Shown here piece after piece: positions 36,579 to 44,844 of a stretch of DNA of 64,000 nucleotides. The notes under the pieces are model-generated. The model was not told where the DNA came from. It did not search any database and saw nothing but the letters and a program-made list of their open reading frames with translations. Made by a program: the position numbers and the translations under genes. Source of the DNA: Ruegeria_C sp041537905 (GTDB lineage: Bacteria; Pseudomonadota; Alphaproteobacteria; Rhodobacterales; Rhodobacteraceae); assembly GCF_041537905.1 (NCBI RefSeq), contig NZ_JBGRUO010000004.1, forward strand, positions 186,001 to 250,000, in the 5' to 3' direction. Each line of letters opens with the position of its first letter. Positions within the stretch are counted from its first letter, which is position 1.

Positions 36579-37121
36579 ATGGGCCAGCTTGTGCACCGCG
36601 AAGAGCCATCGCTCGAAGATCTACTCAGCCTGACATCAGATGGTGACATGGCCGCTTTCAAGGCGCTCTACGACCGGACCGCAGCACTTCAACTCGCCAT
36701 CTGCAGGCGCATTCTGGGCCGCGATGATCTGGCTGAGGAAGCGGTGCATGACGCGTTTGTATCCATCTGGCAAAGTGCCGGGCGCTTTTGTCCCGAAAAC
36801 GGATCGGCAATGGGGTGGATATGCACCATCGTCCGGCGGCGCGCGCTCGACAGGTTGAGAGCAAGCCCCTGGCTGCACAGGGAGGTTGCGATCCGGCCCG
36901 ATGAGGCTGGCCCGTCGCAGGCGACCGGTTCGGAAGAGAGGATGGCGCTGGAGCAGTGCCTGAAAGAGCTCGCGCCACATATCCGTTCCGCGATCCGCCT
37001 TGCCTATCTCTATGGGCTGACCCACAGCGAGCTGAGTCAAAATCTGAACCTGCCGCTTGGGACATTGAAAAGTCAGCTTCGGCGTGGCTTGATTGCATTG
37101 AAGGAATGCCTGACCAGATGA
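36579..37121 (+). CDS. ECF-family RNA polymerase sigma factor
   Basis: A 180-residue sigma factor with region 2 (DMAAFKALYDRTAALQLAIC, EEAVHDAFVSIWQSAGRF, then ALDRLRAS) and region 4 (IRLAYLYGLTHSELSQNLNL, PLGTLKSQLRRGL). It overlaps the following cupin anti-sigma gene by ATGA, the arrangement of RpoE-ChrR-type ECF pairs. It probably directs transcription of its own operon and perhaps the downstream isoprenoid-type cluster in response to an oxidative or envelope signal sensed by the partner. Confidence 0.93.
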   Translation: MGQLVHREEPSLEDLLSLTSDGDMAAFKALYDRTAALQLAICRRILGRDDLAEEAVHDAFVSIWQSAGRFCPENGSAMGWICTIVRRRALDRLRASPWLHREVAIRPDEAGPSQATGSEERMALEQCLKELAPHIRSAIRLAYLYGLTHSELSQNLNLPLGTLKSQLRRGLIALKECLTR

Positions 37122-37639
37122 GTGATCGCGAAACAAAACCCAAGGATACGCCAGACGCGGACGCCGCGTTGCGATATTTGGGGCTGGATGGCGATGACCA
37201 GGACCGGGATGCACCCGCCGAGGCGGACATATTGGCCTGGGCCGACCACTTTCTGGCGCTTGAGACCGGCGACGCCCCACCACCGCCTGCGGCATTGTGG
37301 GAGTCGATCGCCGCACAGACCAACATCGCTCCAGGAATCCGTACCGTGCAAAGCGACGATGGTATCTGGGAAACGCTTGGTGACGGCCTGCGCCGCAAGA
37401 TCGTGCATATTGATGCCGATGCCGGGCGCGCCAGCTACTTTGTGGAACTTGCCAAGGGCAGTCAGCTCCCGAGGCACGAACATCCCGTTGACGAGCATTG
37501 CGTGGTGCTGGAAGGAACGCTGAGGATTGGATCGCAGACTTTTGGAGCCGGGGCCTACCAATTCGCAGAGCGTGGCCACCCTCATCCGCCCGTCATCGCC
37601 GAAACGCCCGCTCTGATCTTCATTCACGGGCCGCTCTGA
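37118..37639 (+). CDS. ChrR-like cupin anti-sigma factor
   Basis: A 173-residue protein starting at the ATG overlapping the sigma stop. The N-terminal 70 residues are acidic with a helical ALWESIAAQ segment that may hold the sigma factor. The C-terminal half is a cupin with LPRHEHPVDEHCVVLEG and a later His pair (ERGHPHPP), which would bind a metal. A C-terminal ChrR-type cupin sensor is known to detect singlet oxygen or organic peroxides in Rhodobacter. The N-terminal HHxxxE-like zinc site of classical ChrR is not evident, so sensing may differ. Confidence 0.82.
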   Translation: MSDRETKPKDTPDADAALRYLGLDGDDQDRDAPAEADILAWADHFLALETGDAPPPPAALWESIAAQTNIAPGIRTVQSDDGIWETLGDGLRRKIVHIDADAGRASYFVELAKGSQLPRHEHPVDEHCVVLEGTLRIGSQTFGAGAYQFAERGHPHPPVIAETPALIFIHGPL

Positions 37640-37860
37640 TACGTCTTGGCCTGACCAGACAGGTCAGCGCTGGTCGTGATTGTGCGTTTTGGGACGGCAG
37701 TCTCTGCGACGCTTCACGAATTCACGATGCACATTCAGCCCCGATGATTGGGTGACAACAAACCCGCTCGCAGGTCATCTTGACGCCGTCCTTCGCAGAA
37801 TCTCAAATCTCTGTTAACCTAACGTCAATACCTTGGTCCGACCCGAATAAGGAGAATACC

Positions 37861-38304
37861 ATGGGCGTTGATGTACCTGACGACTATGAGATCGACCTCA
37901 CCCTCAGCGGCGGAACGACAATTGATGGCGATCTGTCCCTGGATACGGACCTTAGAGTTCGTGAATTGCCCACAATCGAATTGAAGGTGCTGGAACTGCC
38001 AGAGATCAAGATCGGCGTTACGGAATTGCCCAAAGTGCAGCTGGGCGTCGATCCGATTGACCTTTCGCTCAGGCTCAAAGAAATCCCCGCGATCCGGGCG
38101 CATTTGCCTGCGAATTTCAAGGTCGGCCTGTCGCTGCTCGGTAATGAGCTGCTCTGCATCAATCTGTGTGGCGAGGCCCAAGTCATCACCGAAGATTACA
38201 AGCCCAACCCCTGCGAAATCTGCGGGCCGGTGGGCAGTACCAACAGCGCAGGGGCCATCGCAGGCAGCGTGAACCGCATAGACCTCGTTGAAGACGATGG
38301 CTGA
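37861..38304 (+). CDS. Unknown protein with decapeptide beta-repeats and Cys pairs
   Basis: A 147-residue protein with a good ribosome-binding site (AAGGAG). Residues 35-83 consist of a 10-residue repeat: ELPTIELKVL, ELPEIKIGVT, ELPKVQLGVD, a shorter PIDLSLRLK, and EIPAIRAHLP. Alternating hydrophobic residues suggest a beta-solenoid or amphipathic sheet. The C-terminal part has CINLC and CEIC, four cysteines that could bind a metal or crosslink. No family is recognised. It is the first gene of a ten-gene run ending at 44751. Confidence 0.75.
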   Translation: MGVDVPDDYEIDLTLSGGTTIDGDLSLDTDLRVRELPTIELKVLELPEIKIGVTELPKVQLGVDPIDLSLRLKEIPAIRAHLPANFKVGLSLLGNELLCINLCGEAQVITEDYKPNPCEICGPVGSTNSAGAIAGSVNRIDLVEDDG

Positions 38305-39025
38305 TCTTGGCGACACCATCAGCCTGCGCAAGGGCCAGGGCATAGCCCCGTTTGAGGTGCAGCGCGCGCATTCGGCCGTCCTGAAACTTGACGGCGATCT
38401 GAAGTCCGAGCTTGGGGCCGAGGTCAAGGCCAGGCTTTTGCCGCGCAAGGGCCAGACACGGATCAGGGCCCGGATCGGCACCGGCGCGCCTCCCGGAGCG
38501 CACAAGGCCGTGCTGGTCAGCGACGCGGGCGAGTTTCCGGTTGTCGTGGATGTGCCCGAAAAGAAAAAGCTGCGGCTGTCCCCCTCCTCGATCGAGATCA
38601 CGGGGCGTCCGGGCGACAGCGTGCAAGCGTCGTTTCTCGTGAAGAACACCGGAAATGTCGCGTTGACGGTGCCTGCGGGCGGTGTCACCGGGCTTTTTGC
38701 TTCTGACGGGCTGGCCGGTGCGTTTGCCGCTGCTTATGGCTCGAACGCCGAAGCACCGCTTGAGGTGTTTGGCGAATTCATTCTGGGCCTGCGCCGGTCT
38801 TATCTGGGGCTGATGCACGTCAAACTGACCGCCAAGAGCAAGAAACCGCTGCCCCCCGGCGAGGCGCGCGACATCACCGGAGAGTTCACGCTGCCCGAGC
38901 CACTGAACCCCGGCACACCGCTTGGTACCGGCCGCCGGTTCCACGCCACTTTGGTCATGCAGCACCTGCGGCTTGTGGTTCGCGTGACCCTGAGTGCTCC
39001 GAAAAAGAAAGGGGACAGCAGATGA
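38297..39025 (+). CDS. Unknown beta-sandwich (Ig-like/NEW3-like) protein
   Basis: A 242-residue protein whose ATG overlaps the previous gene by 8 bases. The middle portion (LSPSSIEITGRPGDSVQASF, then LVKNTGNVALTVPA) has the pattern of an Ig-like or NEW3-type beta-sandwich, and a similar alternating pattern appears before and after it. No signal peptide or Cys is seen. It shares the hydrophobic beta-rich style of its neighbours and may form a complex with them. Function unknown. Confidence 0.7.
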   Translation: MADLGDTISLRKGQGIAPFEVQRAHSAVLKLDGDLKSELGAEVKARLLPRKGQTRIRARIGTGAPPGAHKAVLVSDAGEFPVVVDVPEKKKLRLSPSSIEITGRPGDSVQASFLVKNTGNVALTVPAGGVTGLFASDGLAGAFAAAYGSNAEAPLEVFGEFILGLRRSYLGLMHVKLTAKSKKPLPPGEARDITGEFTLPEPLNPGTPLGTGRRFHATLVMQHLRLVVRVTLSAPKKKGDSR

Positions 39026-39663
39026 AGAAAAAGCACAAGGACACCGCGCAAGAGATGCGCGACACCATGGACAGCATGTCCGATATCATGCTGCGGCAGA
39101 TGGACCTGACCGGAGAGATCGTCGATAGCCTCGCCGGAACCGCGCAGCGCTTTCTGTCGTCGCTGACACAGGGCCAGAAGGCGCATAACTGCTGTGACAT
39201 CCCGGAACCGTGCTGGATGCCGAAGGATCTTGGCGAATACCATTGCGATCTCTGCCCCGGCAGCACCGGGATCATCGAGATCCGGGTGACCAATACCGAC
39301 TTTCGCCCGCGCAATTTTACTGCCGTTGCAGGGGGACCTGATGCCGGGCGCGTCAAGCTTTCCCCCAACAGTTTTAACCTTGGCCCCAAAGAACGCCGCA
39401 CGATACGCGCAGAGTTCGACACGAAACTGGACGATTCGGTCCATTGCGCGGAATTCGAGGCGCTGATCTGGATCGTCGGCTGCCACAGCCATTATCTGCG
39501 CTGGACGGTGGATGTGGGCAAGACCGCGCGCGCCTGCTGCCATCATGTCGAGGTCTTCGATCAGCCCGACTATGAACACCACTGGTACGACCATTTCTAT
39601 TGTGTCCGCTCCTGTTATGGCCGGTCCACGCGCCCGACGCCGGGCAAGGATACGGTCGGGTAA
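39022..39663 (+). CDS. Unknown Cys/His-rich beta protein
   Basis: A 213-residue protein coupled by ATGA overlap. After a helical N-terminus rich in charged residues, it has Cys clusters NCCDIPEPC, YHCDLC, VGCHSH, ACCHH and YCVRSC, twelve cysteines or so, around an Ig-like core (IEIRVTNTDFRPRNFTAVAG). No signal peptide is visible, so in the cytoplasm the cysteines would more likely bind metal or an iron-sulfur centre than form disulfides. Family not recognised. Confidence 0.7.
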   Translation: MKKKHKDTAQEMRDTMDSMSDIMLRQMDLTGEIVDSLAGTAQRFLSSLTQGQKAHNCCDIPEPCWMPKDLGEYHCDLCPGSTGIIEIRVTNTDFRPRNFTAVAGGPDAGRVKLSPNSFNLGPKERRTIRAEFDTKLDDSVHCAEFEALIWIVGCHSHYLRWTVDVGKTARACCHHVEVFDQPDYEHHWYDHFYCVRSCYGRSTRPTPGKDTVG

Positions 39664-39666
39664 GCC

Positions 39667-40170
39667 ATGTCAAATTCGCAATTCAAGGAGCTCTTCGGCC
39701 AGGCCATGCGCCTGAATATGAAGTATTACGGCGGGTTGTTCGACGTGACCCGCGACTATCTGGGCGCGTTGCGCGATCTCGCTGAAAAGGGGGCGGCGGC
39801 AGATACGCCGCCCGCGCCGCGACCTGCTCCTGCAGCCCCCGTAGTGCAGCCGCTGATCCTGGCTGCGCAAGCAAACAAGATCGCCTCGGCCAGCTTTGCG
39901 GTCACCAATAATACCGGCAAGGAGGTCGCTGCGGACCCCGCCGTTTCAGATGCCCTCGCCGCAGCGGGCGTTAAGGTCGAGCCCGCAGGGCGCATGGTGG
40001 CGCATGGCGAAGAGGCGGTGTTCACCTTGAAGGGAAAACCAACTGGCAAGATGAAGCTGGATCAGGACATTCACGGCTCGGTCAGCGTTCACCCCTTCGG
40101 CAATCGAGAGATCCCGGTTGTCCTGCGCCGCCTGCCGGGGGCCGCTGCCGCGAAAGCCAAGAAGCCATGA
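39667..40170 (+). CDS. Unknown protein with Ala/Pro linker and beta domain
   Basis: A 167-residue protein. An N-terminal helix (SQFKELFGQAMRLNMKYYGG) is followed by a Pro/Ala linker (TPPAPRPAPAAP) and a C-terminal beta domain (ASFAVTNNTGKEVAA) with a basic AAAKAKKP tail. The helix-linker-beta plan resembles the other unknown proteins in this run, which suggests paralogous building blocks. Its stop overlaps the methyltransferase start (ATGA). Confidence 0.7.
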   Translation: MSNSQFKELFGQAMRLNMKYYGGLFDVTRDYLGALRDLAEKGAAADTPPAPRPAPAAPVVQPLILAAQANKIASASFAVTNNTGKEVAADPAVSDALAAAGVKVEPAGRMVAHGEEAVFTLKGKPTGKMKLDQDIHGSVSVHPFGNREIPVVLRRLPGAAAAKAKKP

Positions 40171-41006
40171 GCGCCCCAGGAGGCATCTTGGCCGAAGGCA
40201 TTCTGGTGCAGGCCATGCACCTCTATTCCGCGCTGGTGATGAAACCTTATGAACAGGGGCGTAACGCGGGCCTGATCGAGCGGACGAGCATGGGTACGCT
40301 GCCCGTCCCGCTGAATCGCGACGGTCTGGGCCAACATTTCTGCAAGACCTATGATCGTCCCGTCCTGCTCGGCCATGCCACGGAAAACGATCCGCTGGTT
40401 TCAGAATTTGATCGCATGGGCGAGATCTACGACGCCTATGTGCGCCCGTTCTCAACCCCGATCATGAACGCAGCGGTTGAGGAGCTTTCGGCCTATATCA
40501 AACCCGATTTTCGCCTGCTCGATGCCGGTTGCGGCGCTGGGCGCGAGCTCTGCCGCCTGTCGCGGCTGGTGCCCGAGGGTGAGGTAGTGGGCATTGATCT
40601 GGCCGCTGGCATGGTCAACGCCGCCCACAAATCGGCGCGCGCCAAGGCTTTCGACAATACCGCCTTTTTCCAGTCCGATGTGGGCGCGCTGCCCGAGGTG
40701 TTCACCGACCGGTTCGATCTGGTCTATTCCTGCCTCGCGCATCATCACTACCCCGATCCGCCCGCCGCCACGCGCGAGATTTTCCGCGCCCTGCGGCCCG
40801 GCGGGTACTACACCGTGATCGATGCCGGGCCTGAATGGTTCGTGAAACGCTCGTCAGGGCTGGCGCTCTGGGCCGATCCCGGCTGGATCGGGTTCCACAC
40901 GCCGGAACAGTTCATGGCCCTTTTTGAGGCGGCAGGGTTCGAAAACACGGGCTGGATTGACCTTGTTCCCGGTTTCGGAATCGCCTGCGCGCAGAAGCCG
41001 GTTTGA
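40167..41006 (+). CDS. Class I SAM-dependent methyltransferase
   Basis: A 279-residue protein with an N-terminal extension of about 75 residues and then a Rossmann methyltransferase domain: motif I LLDAGCGAGREL, motif II acidic end VVGIDLAAGMV, motif III/IV FDLVYSCLAHHHYPDP and LRPGGYYTVIDAG. This is the pattern of ubiquinone/menaquinone-type (UbiE/COQ5-like) small-molecule methyltransferases. Coupling by 4-base overlaps to the polyprenyl synthetase gene supports an isoprenoid or quinone-like substrate, by inference. Confidence 0.86.
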   Translation: MSAPGGILAEGILVQAMHLYSALVMKPYEQGRNAGLIERTSMGTLPVPLNRDGLGQHFCKTYDRPVLLGHATENDPLVSEFDRMGEIYDAYVRPFSTPIMNAAVEELSAYIKPDFRLLDAGCGAGRELCRLSRLVPEGEVVGIDLAAGMVNAAHKSARAKAFDNTAFFQSDVGALPEVFTDRFDLVYSCLAHHHYPDPPAATREIFRALRPGGYYTVIDAGPEWFVKRSSGLALWADPGWIGFHTPEQFMALFEAAGFENTGWIDLVPGFGIACAQKPV

Positions 41007-42070
41007 ATGATCCGGGCTATGATCGGGACCTCATTGAGCAGGTCCTCAAATCGGCGCGGGCCCGGACCGAAAAGGCGATGACCCGCTTTTTCAATGCGCG
41101 GCGCGAAACGGGGATGGATGTGCTTTACGACCAGATCAGCGACTATCCGTTCCGTGTGGGCAAGGGCCTGCGCCCGGCGCTGGTCTATGCCGCCTGTCAG
41201 GCCATGGGCGGAACGCAGGCCCAGGCCGAGAACACCGCCACGGCCATCGAGCTTTTCCATAACGGCGCGCTGGTGCATGACGATATCGAGGATATCTCTG
41301 ACTTTCGCCGCGGGGATGAGACGCTGTTCCGCCGCCACGGCGTTCCCATCGCAATCAATACCGGCGATGCGACCTTCGTGTTCTGCCTCTCGCTGCTCCT
41401 GGACAATGTCGAGCAGCTTGGCGTGCGCAAGGCGCTGCGTATCCTGAAGGATTTCGAACGTCTCAGCCGCGAATCCGTCGAGGGGCAGGCGATCGAACTG
41501 GACTGGATCCGCAACGCGCGCTTCGATCTGGAGACCGAAGACTACCTGCGCATGGCCTACAAAAAGACCTGCTGGTACACGATGATCGCGCCTTTGCGCC
41601 TTGGGATCGTGGCGGGCTCTGGCCCGTCGCTGGTGGCCGATCTCGAAGAAGCGCTGATTGATGTCATGGAGCTTGGCTATCTGGCCGGGATCGGGTTTCA
41701 GGTGCAGGACGATCTGCTGAACCTCACCGCCGATGAGGTGCTCTATGGCAAAGAGATCAGCGGCGATCTCTATGAAGGAAAGCGCACTGTCATGTTGCTA
41801 CATTTCCTGCGCACCGCCCCCAAGCGTCAGCGCAGCCGCGCCATCCGGCTGTTGACCCAGCCGCGCGCCGACAAAGAGCCAGACGAGGTGCGCTGGCTGC
41901 TGCAGGCCATGCACGAGGCGGGCTCGATCGATCACGGGCGCGAACTGGCGCAGGATTTCATCACGCGGGCGCTGAAATTCGAGGCGGAAAACCTGAGTTT
42001 CATGCCCGAAACCCGGCATCGCCAGTTTCTGCGCGAAGTGCTCAGATATGTAATCGCAAGACTGAAGTGA
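41003..42070 (+). CDS. Polyprenyl synthetase (trans-isoprenyl diphosphate synthase)
   Basis: A 355-residue protein. The TTG at 41003 overlaps the methyltransferase stop (TTGA); a later ATG at 41079 is the alternative. First Asp-rich motif LVHDDIEDISDFRRG and second motif FQVQDDLLNLTAD are present, with the VGKGLRPALVYA block. The last position of the second motif is Asn rather than Asp, and no bulky aromatic precedes the first motif by 4-5 residues, which fits products longer than farnesyl diphosphate (family knowledge; weak). It would condense isopentenyl diphosphate into a polyprenyl chain for this cluster rather than for housekeeping. Confidence 0.9.
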   Translation: MNDPGYDRDLIEQVLKSARARTEKAMTRFFNARRETGMDVLYDQISDYPFRVGKGLRPALVYAACQAMGGTQAQAENTATAIELFHNGALVHDDIEDISDFRRGDETLFRRHGVPIAINTGDATFVFCLSLLLDNVEQLGVRKALRILKDFERLSRESVEGQAIELDWIRNARFDLETEDYLRMAYKKTCWYTMIAPLRLGIVAGSGPSLVADLEEALIDVMELGYLAGIGFQVQDDLLNLTADEVLYGKEISGDLYEGKRTVMLLHFLRTAPKRQRSRAIRLLTQPRADKEPDEVRWLLQAMHEAGSIDHGRELAQDFITRALKFEAENLSFMPETRHRQFLREVLRYVIARLK

Positions 42071-42079
42071 GGACGACAC

Positions 42080-42661
42080 ATGCCACATGACCATGACCCC
42101 GGAACCGTCCCGTCCAGCCCGTTCGAAGAGCTGATGAAGCTGCAAAGCGCGTTTCAACAAAGCCTCAGCGAGGCCACGATGCAGTATCTGCGCCAGTTGC
42201 AGGGGATCGTGGGGCCGGTCACGCCGGGCACGGTGGTGCAGCAGGTCGAGGGCAGCACCATCGATCTGAAAATGAAACCGGGGGGGCAGGCCAAGGCGGT
42301 GGTGAATGTCGAGAACCGCCAGCGCGTGCACAGCATGGTCACGCCGATGATCACGCCTTTGGTGTCTGATACCGGCGCGACATGGTTCGCGCAGACCGCG
42401 TTCTCGCCCCCCACGGCGCTTCTGGCAACCGATGAGGTTCTGAAATTTGCGCTGACATTGGATGCGCCCGCTGACATGCCCGTGGGGGTCTATCGCGGGG
42501 CCGTCATGATCTATGGCTGCAGCGAGGGGGTGGTTCCTTTGGAAGTCACCGTCACCAAGGCCACGCGCGCGGCGGCCGCGAAACGCAAAACGACCGCCAA
42601 AAAGACCCCCGCCAAGAAGGCCGCCACGCGCAAGCCTGCGAAATCCACCAAAACCTCTTGA
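42080..42661 (+). CDS. Unknown beta protein with histone-H1-like Lys/Ala tail
   Basis: A 193-residue protein. Residues 15-45 are helical (FEELMKLQSAFQQSLSEATM), residues 50-155 form a beta domain (STIDLKMKPGGQAKAVVNVE) and the last 40 residues are Lys/Ala/Thr-rich with KKTPAKKAATRKPAKSTK. The tail resembles H1-like or PHB-granule-associated (phasin-type) tails and would bind DNA, RNA or acidic surfaces. The helix-then-beta layout again resembles the neighbours. Confidence 0.7.
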   Translation: MPHDHDPGTVPSSPFEELMKLQSAFQQSLSEATMQYLRQLQGIVGPVTPGTVVQQVEGSTIDLKMKPGGQAKAVVNVENRQRVHSMVTPMITPLVSDTGATWFAQTAFSPPTALLATDEVLKFALTLDAPADMPVGVYRGAVMIYGCSEGVVPLEVTVTKATRAAAAKRKTTAKKTPAKKAATRKPAKSTKTS

Positions 42662-42672
42662 GGAGCCGATCC

Positions 42673-43236
42673 ATGCCCGACCGTGCGAATATCCGCCTCA
42701 TCGACCCGCCCGAAGATGCGGGACGCACCACGGCAAGCCTCTTCGCCTCGCTGGCCAGCCGTTTGATCACGCTGCACTATACGTCCGGGGTCAGCGTGAT
42801 TGGCTCCACCCTCGCCGGTCTGGCCGAGGCCGGGCGCGAGATTTCCAAAACCGCCGAGGGCGCCCGCATCCGCCGCGCGCTTGAGGCCAGCGCGGTCAAG
42901 GACAATGGCGAATTACTGTGGAGCGCTCTGCGCGTGACCGGCTGGACCGAGGGGATGCCTGCAGCACCGGTGCTGGATCACATCCGCAACGATCTGGCAC
43001 TGTTGCTGGCTGAAGACCTCGCTGAGACCATCGAAAACGTCCCCGCCCCGCTGGAAAACAAGGTGCATCGCAGCAAGACCGTACCGGCAGCGATTACCTT
43101 CATCGATACGCTGATGGGTCTCTGGATTCATTCGCGCGAGATCGTGCAATCGGTCGAGGCGCTTGCCCGCAGCGCACCGGACGCGGACACGGTCGAGCCC
43201 GGCGATGCCGTGCATCGCGGCCCGATCCTGCGGTGA
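42673..43236 (+). CDS. Unknown helical protein in isoprenoid-type cluster
   Basis: The ATG at 42673 has AGGAG 7 bases upstream; the product has 187 residues and is mostly alpha-helical, with TASLFASLASRLITLHYTSG and long Ala/Leu/Glu-rich helices. No motif or family is recognised and no signal peptide is seen. Its stop overlaps the GTG start of the CrtC-like gene. Confidence 0.65.
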   Translation: MPDRANIRLIDPPEDAGRTTASLFASLASRLITLHYTSGVSVIGSTLAGLAEAGREISKTAEGARIRRALEASAVKDNGELLWSALRVTGWTEGMPAAPVLDHIRNDLALLLAEDLAETIENVPAPLENKVHRSKTVPAAITFIDTLMGLWIHSREIVQSVEALARSAPDADTVEPGDAVHRGPILR

Positions 43237-44231
43237 CCCGCTTCGATACGCTCCGGCCGCCGGCAATCGGCGATCCGACGGCGGCGGCCTATAAGGACTG
43301 GTTCCATCTCAACATCTTCCTGCCAGAGAGCGGGCGTGTCGTTCTAATAAACCTTTCATTACATGGCGCGCCCTGGGACAATCGCGCCCGCGTGGTTGGC
43401 GTGGCGCTGGCAAGTGCGGCTGATGGTGACTGGATCGGCGGTGTCGAGGTCGCGGCCTTCGCTGACAGCACGATTGATACGCAAGCCATCTTTCTCAGCA
43501 CGCTCTCGATCGCCGTCACGCGCGATGGCGCAGCGCTTCACGCCCGCGTCGCCCGGCCTGGGGACGGGTTTGAGGCCGATATCGTGGCCCGGCCGCTGCT
43601 GCCTGCCGCGGCCCTCGATCTGACTGCCGCGTTCGGCAGCGGCTGGATCGGCTGGAGCGCGATCCCTGTCCTTTCAATCTCGGGCACTCTGACACTCGAC
43701 GGCGAGGTGATCGCTCTTGAAAATGCGCGGGGCTATCACGACCACAATTGGGGCCGCTGGTTCTGGGGCGAGGATGTGGCCTGGGAATGGGGCGCATGGG
43801 TTCTTGGTGACGACATCACGATTGTTGCGGCGCGCGGCACGGACAAGGCCCATTTCAATCGCCAGCCGCCGCATGTCTTTCTCGTGCATGGCAGCCGCGT
43901 CTACGGTTTCACGCCAAACCAGATCGCGCTTTCCTATCAGGCGGGACCAACGCGGACAATGCGCCGCCTGCCGGGTTCCCTGGCAGCTATTTACCCTGAC
44001 CGCCGATCGCCTGATCTGCCGCAAACCGTGACCTTGCGCGCCGATAGCCCGTTGGCCCGCTTTGAGCTGGAGTTTGAAACGGGCACGGCGGCGCAGCTTT
44101 TGCTGTCTGACCCGATGCGTCCGGGCGCGGGGTTTATCAACGAACTGGCGGGGCGATGCAAACTGACTGCCACGCTGGATCAGGGCCTATTGCGGGCCGA
44201 AGGTGTGGGCGTGTTTGAATATGTCGAATAG
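43233..44231 (+). CDS. CrtC/AttH lipocalin-like protein (putative hydratase)
   Basis: A 332-residue protein starting at GTG 43233 in GTGA overlap with the previous stop. The motif RGYHDHNWGRWFWGED in the middle resembles the conserved YxDHNWG of carotenoid 1,2-hydratase (CrtC) and AttH-type lipocalin-like proteins. It also has the Trp-rich segment DVAWEWGAWVLGDD. CrtC adds water to isoprenoid double bonds. In a cluster with a polyprenyl synthetase and methyltransferase, a hydratase or isoprenoid-binding role is plausible. No phytoene synthase or desaturase gene is nearby, so ordinary carotenoid synthesis is unlikely. Confidence 0.75.
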   Translation: MTRFDTLRPPAIGDPTAAAYKDWFHLNIFLPESGRVVLINLSLHGAPWDNRARVVGVALASAADGDWIGGVEVAAFADSTIDTQAIFLSTLSIAVTRDGAALHARVARPGDGFEADIVARPLLPAAALDLTAAFGSGWIGWSAIPVLSISGTLTLDGEVIALENARGYHDHNWGRWFWGEDVAWEWGAWVLGDDITIVAARGTDKAHFNRQPPHVFLVHGSRVYGFTPNQIALSYQAGPTRTMRRLPGSLAAIYPDRRSPDLPQTVTLRADSPLARFELEFETGTAAQLLLSDPMRPGAGFINELAGRCKLTATLDQGLLRAEGVGVFEYVE

Positions 44232-44751
44232 CCCCAGCCATCTGCGTGACTGGATCATCGCGCTGTATGCGGCATTGGAAGAGGCCGCGCCGCACCGCGC
44301 TCGGGCTATCCGCAAACTCGCCGGTGGTCAGATTTCACGTATGATACTGGATGACGACCGGGTCACCGTGCGATTTCACGACGAGGTTCTGCGGGTCACC
44401 CGGTTGCGCGCGACAGCCAAACTGAAAAGCCCCAACGGCGCGACTGACAGGCAAACAGTGACCGCGCTTCTTCTGGGATACATGGAAGTTTCAGAAGCAA
44501 TCTCGCAGGATTACGTTCGTCTACGCGGCACGACGGATGAGGTCATGGCAATCTGCGCCATCATCGAGATCCTTGTTGACGCGAGCACCCGCATCCCGGC
44601 CCTTCAAAAGCTTGCCGATACGTTCTTGGCAACGACCGATAGTGAGGCGCCGCGCTCGGACCGGCGCAGGCGGATAGCGACGGCAAGAGCCACCGCCCAG
44701 CGCGAGAGAGCGCTTTTGGGTCGCGAGCGCTTGATCAACTCGTTCGACTGA
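44221..44751 (+). CDS. SCP2-like (sterol carrier type) lipid-binding protein
   Basis: A 176-residue protein overlapping the CrtC-like gene by 11 bases. The segment ISRMILDDDRVTVRFHDEVL, followed by LLLGYMEVSEAISQDYVRLR and a long helix ending in PALQKLADTFLA, resembles SCP2-type domains that bind hydrophobic lipids. The last 35 residues are very Arg-rich (DRRRRIATARATAQRER), perhaps a nucleic-acid or membrane-surface contact. It closes the ten-gene run. The assignment is from remembered patterns and needs profile confirmation. Confidence 0.6.
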   Translation: MSNSPSHLRDWIIALYAALEEAAPHRARAIRKLAGGQISRMILDDDRVTVRFHDEVLRVTRLRATAKLKSPNGATDRQTVTALLLGYMEVSEAISQDYVRLRGTTDEVMAICAIIEILVDASTRIPALQKLADTFLATTDSEAPRSDRRRRIATARATAQRERALLGRERLINSFD

Positions 44752-44844
44752 AACGGCTCTGATGGAATGGGCATCCCCTGATTTGTCATCGCTGCCCAGT
44801 CTTCTGGGACCACTTCAATCTGCCCGAAAGTTCGGCTCGGACGA

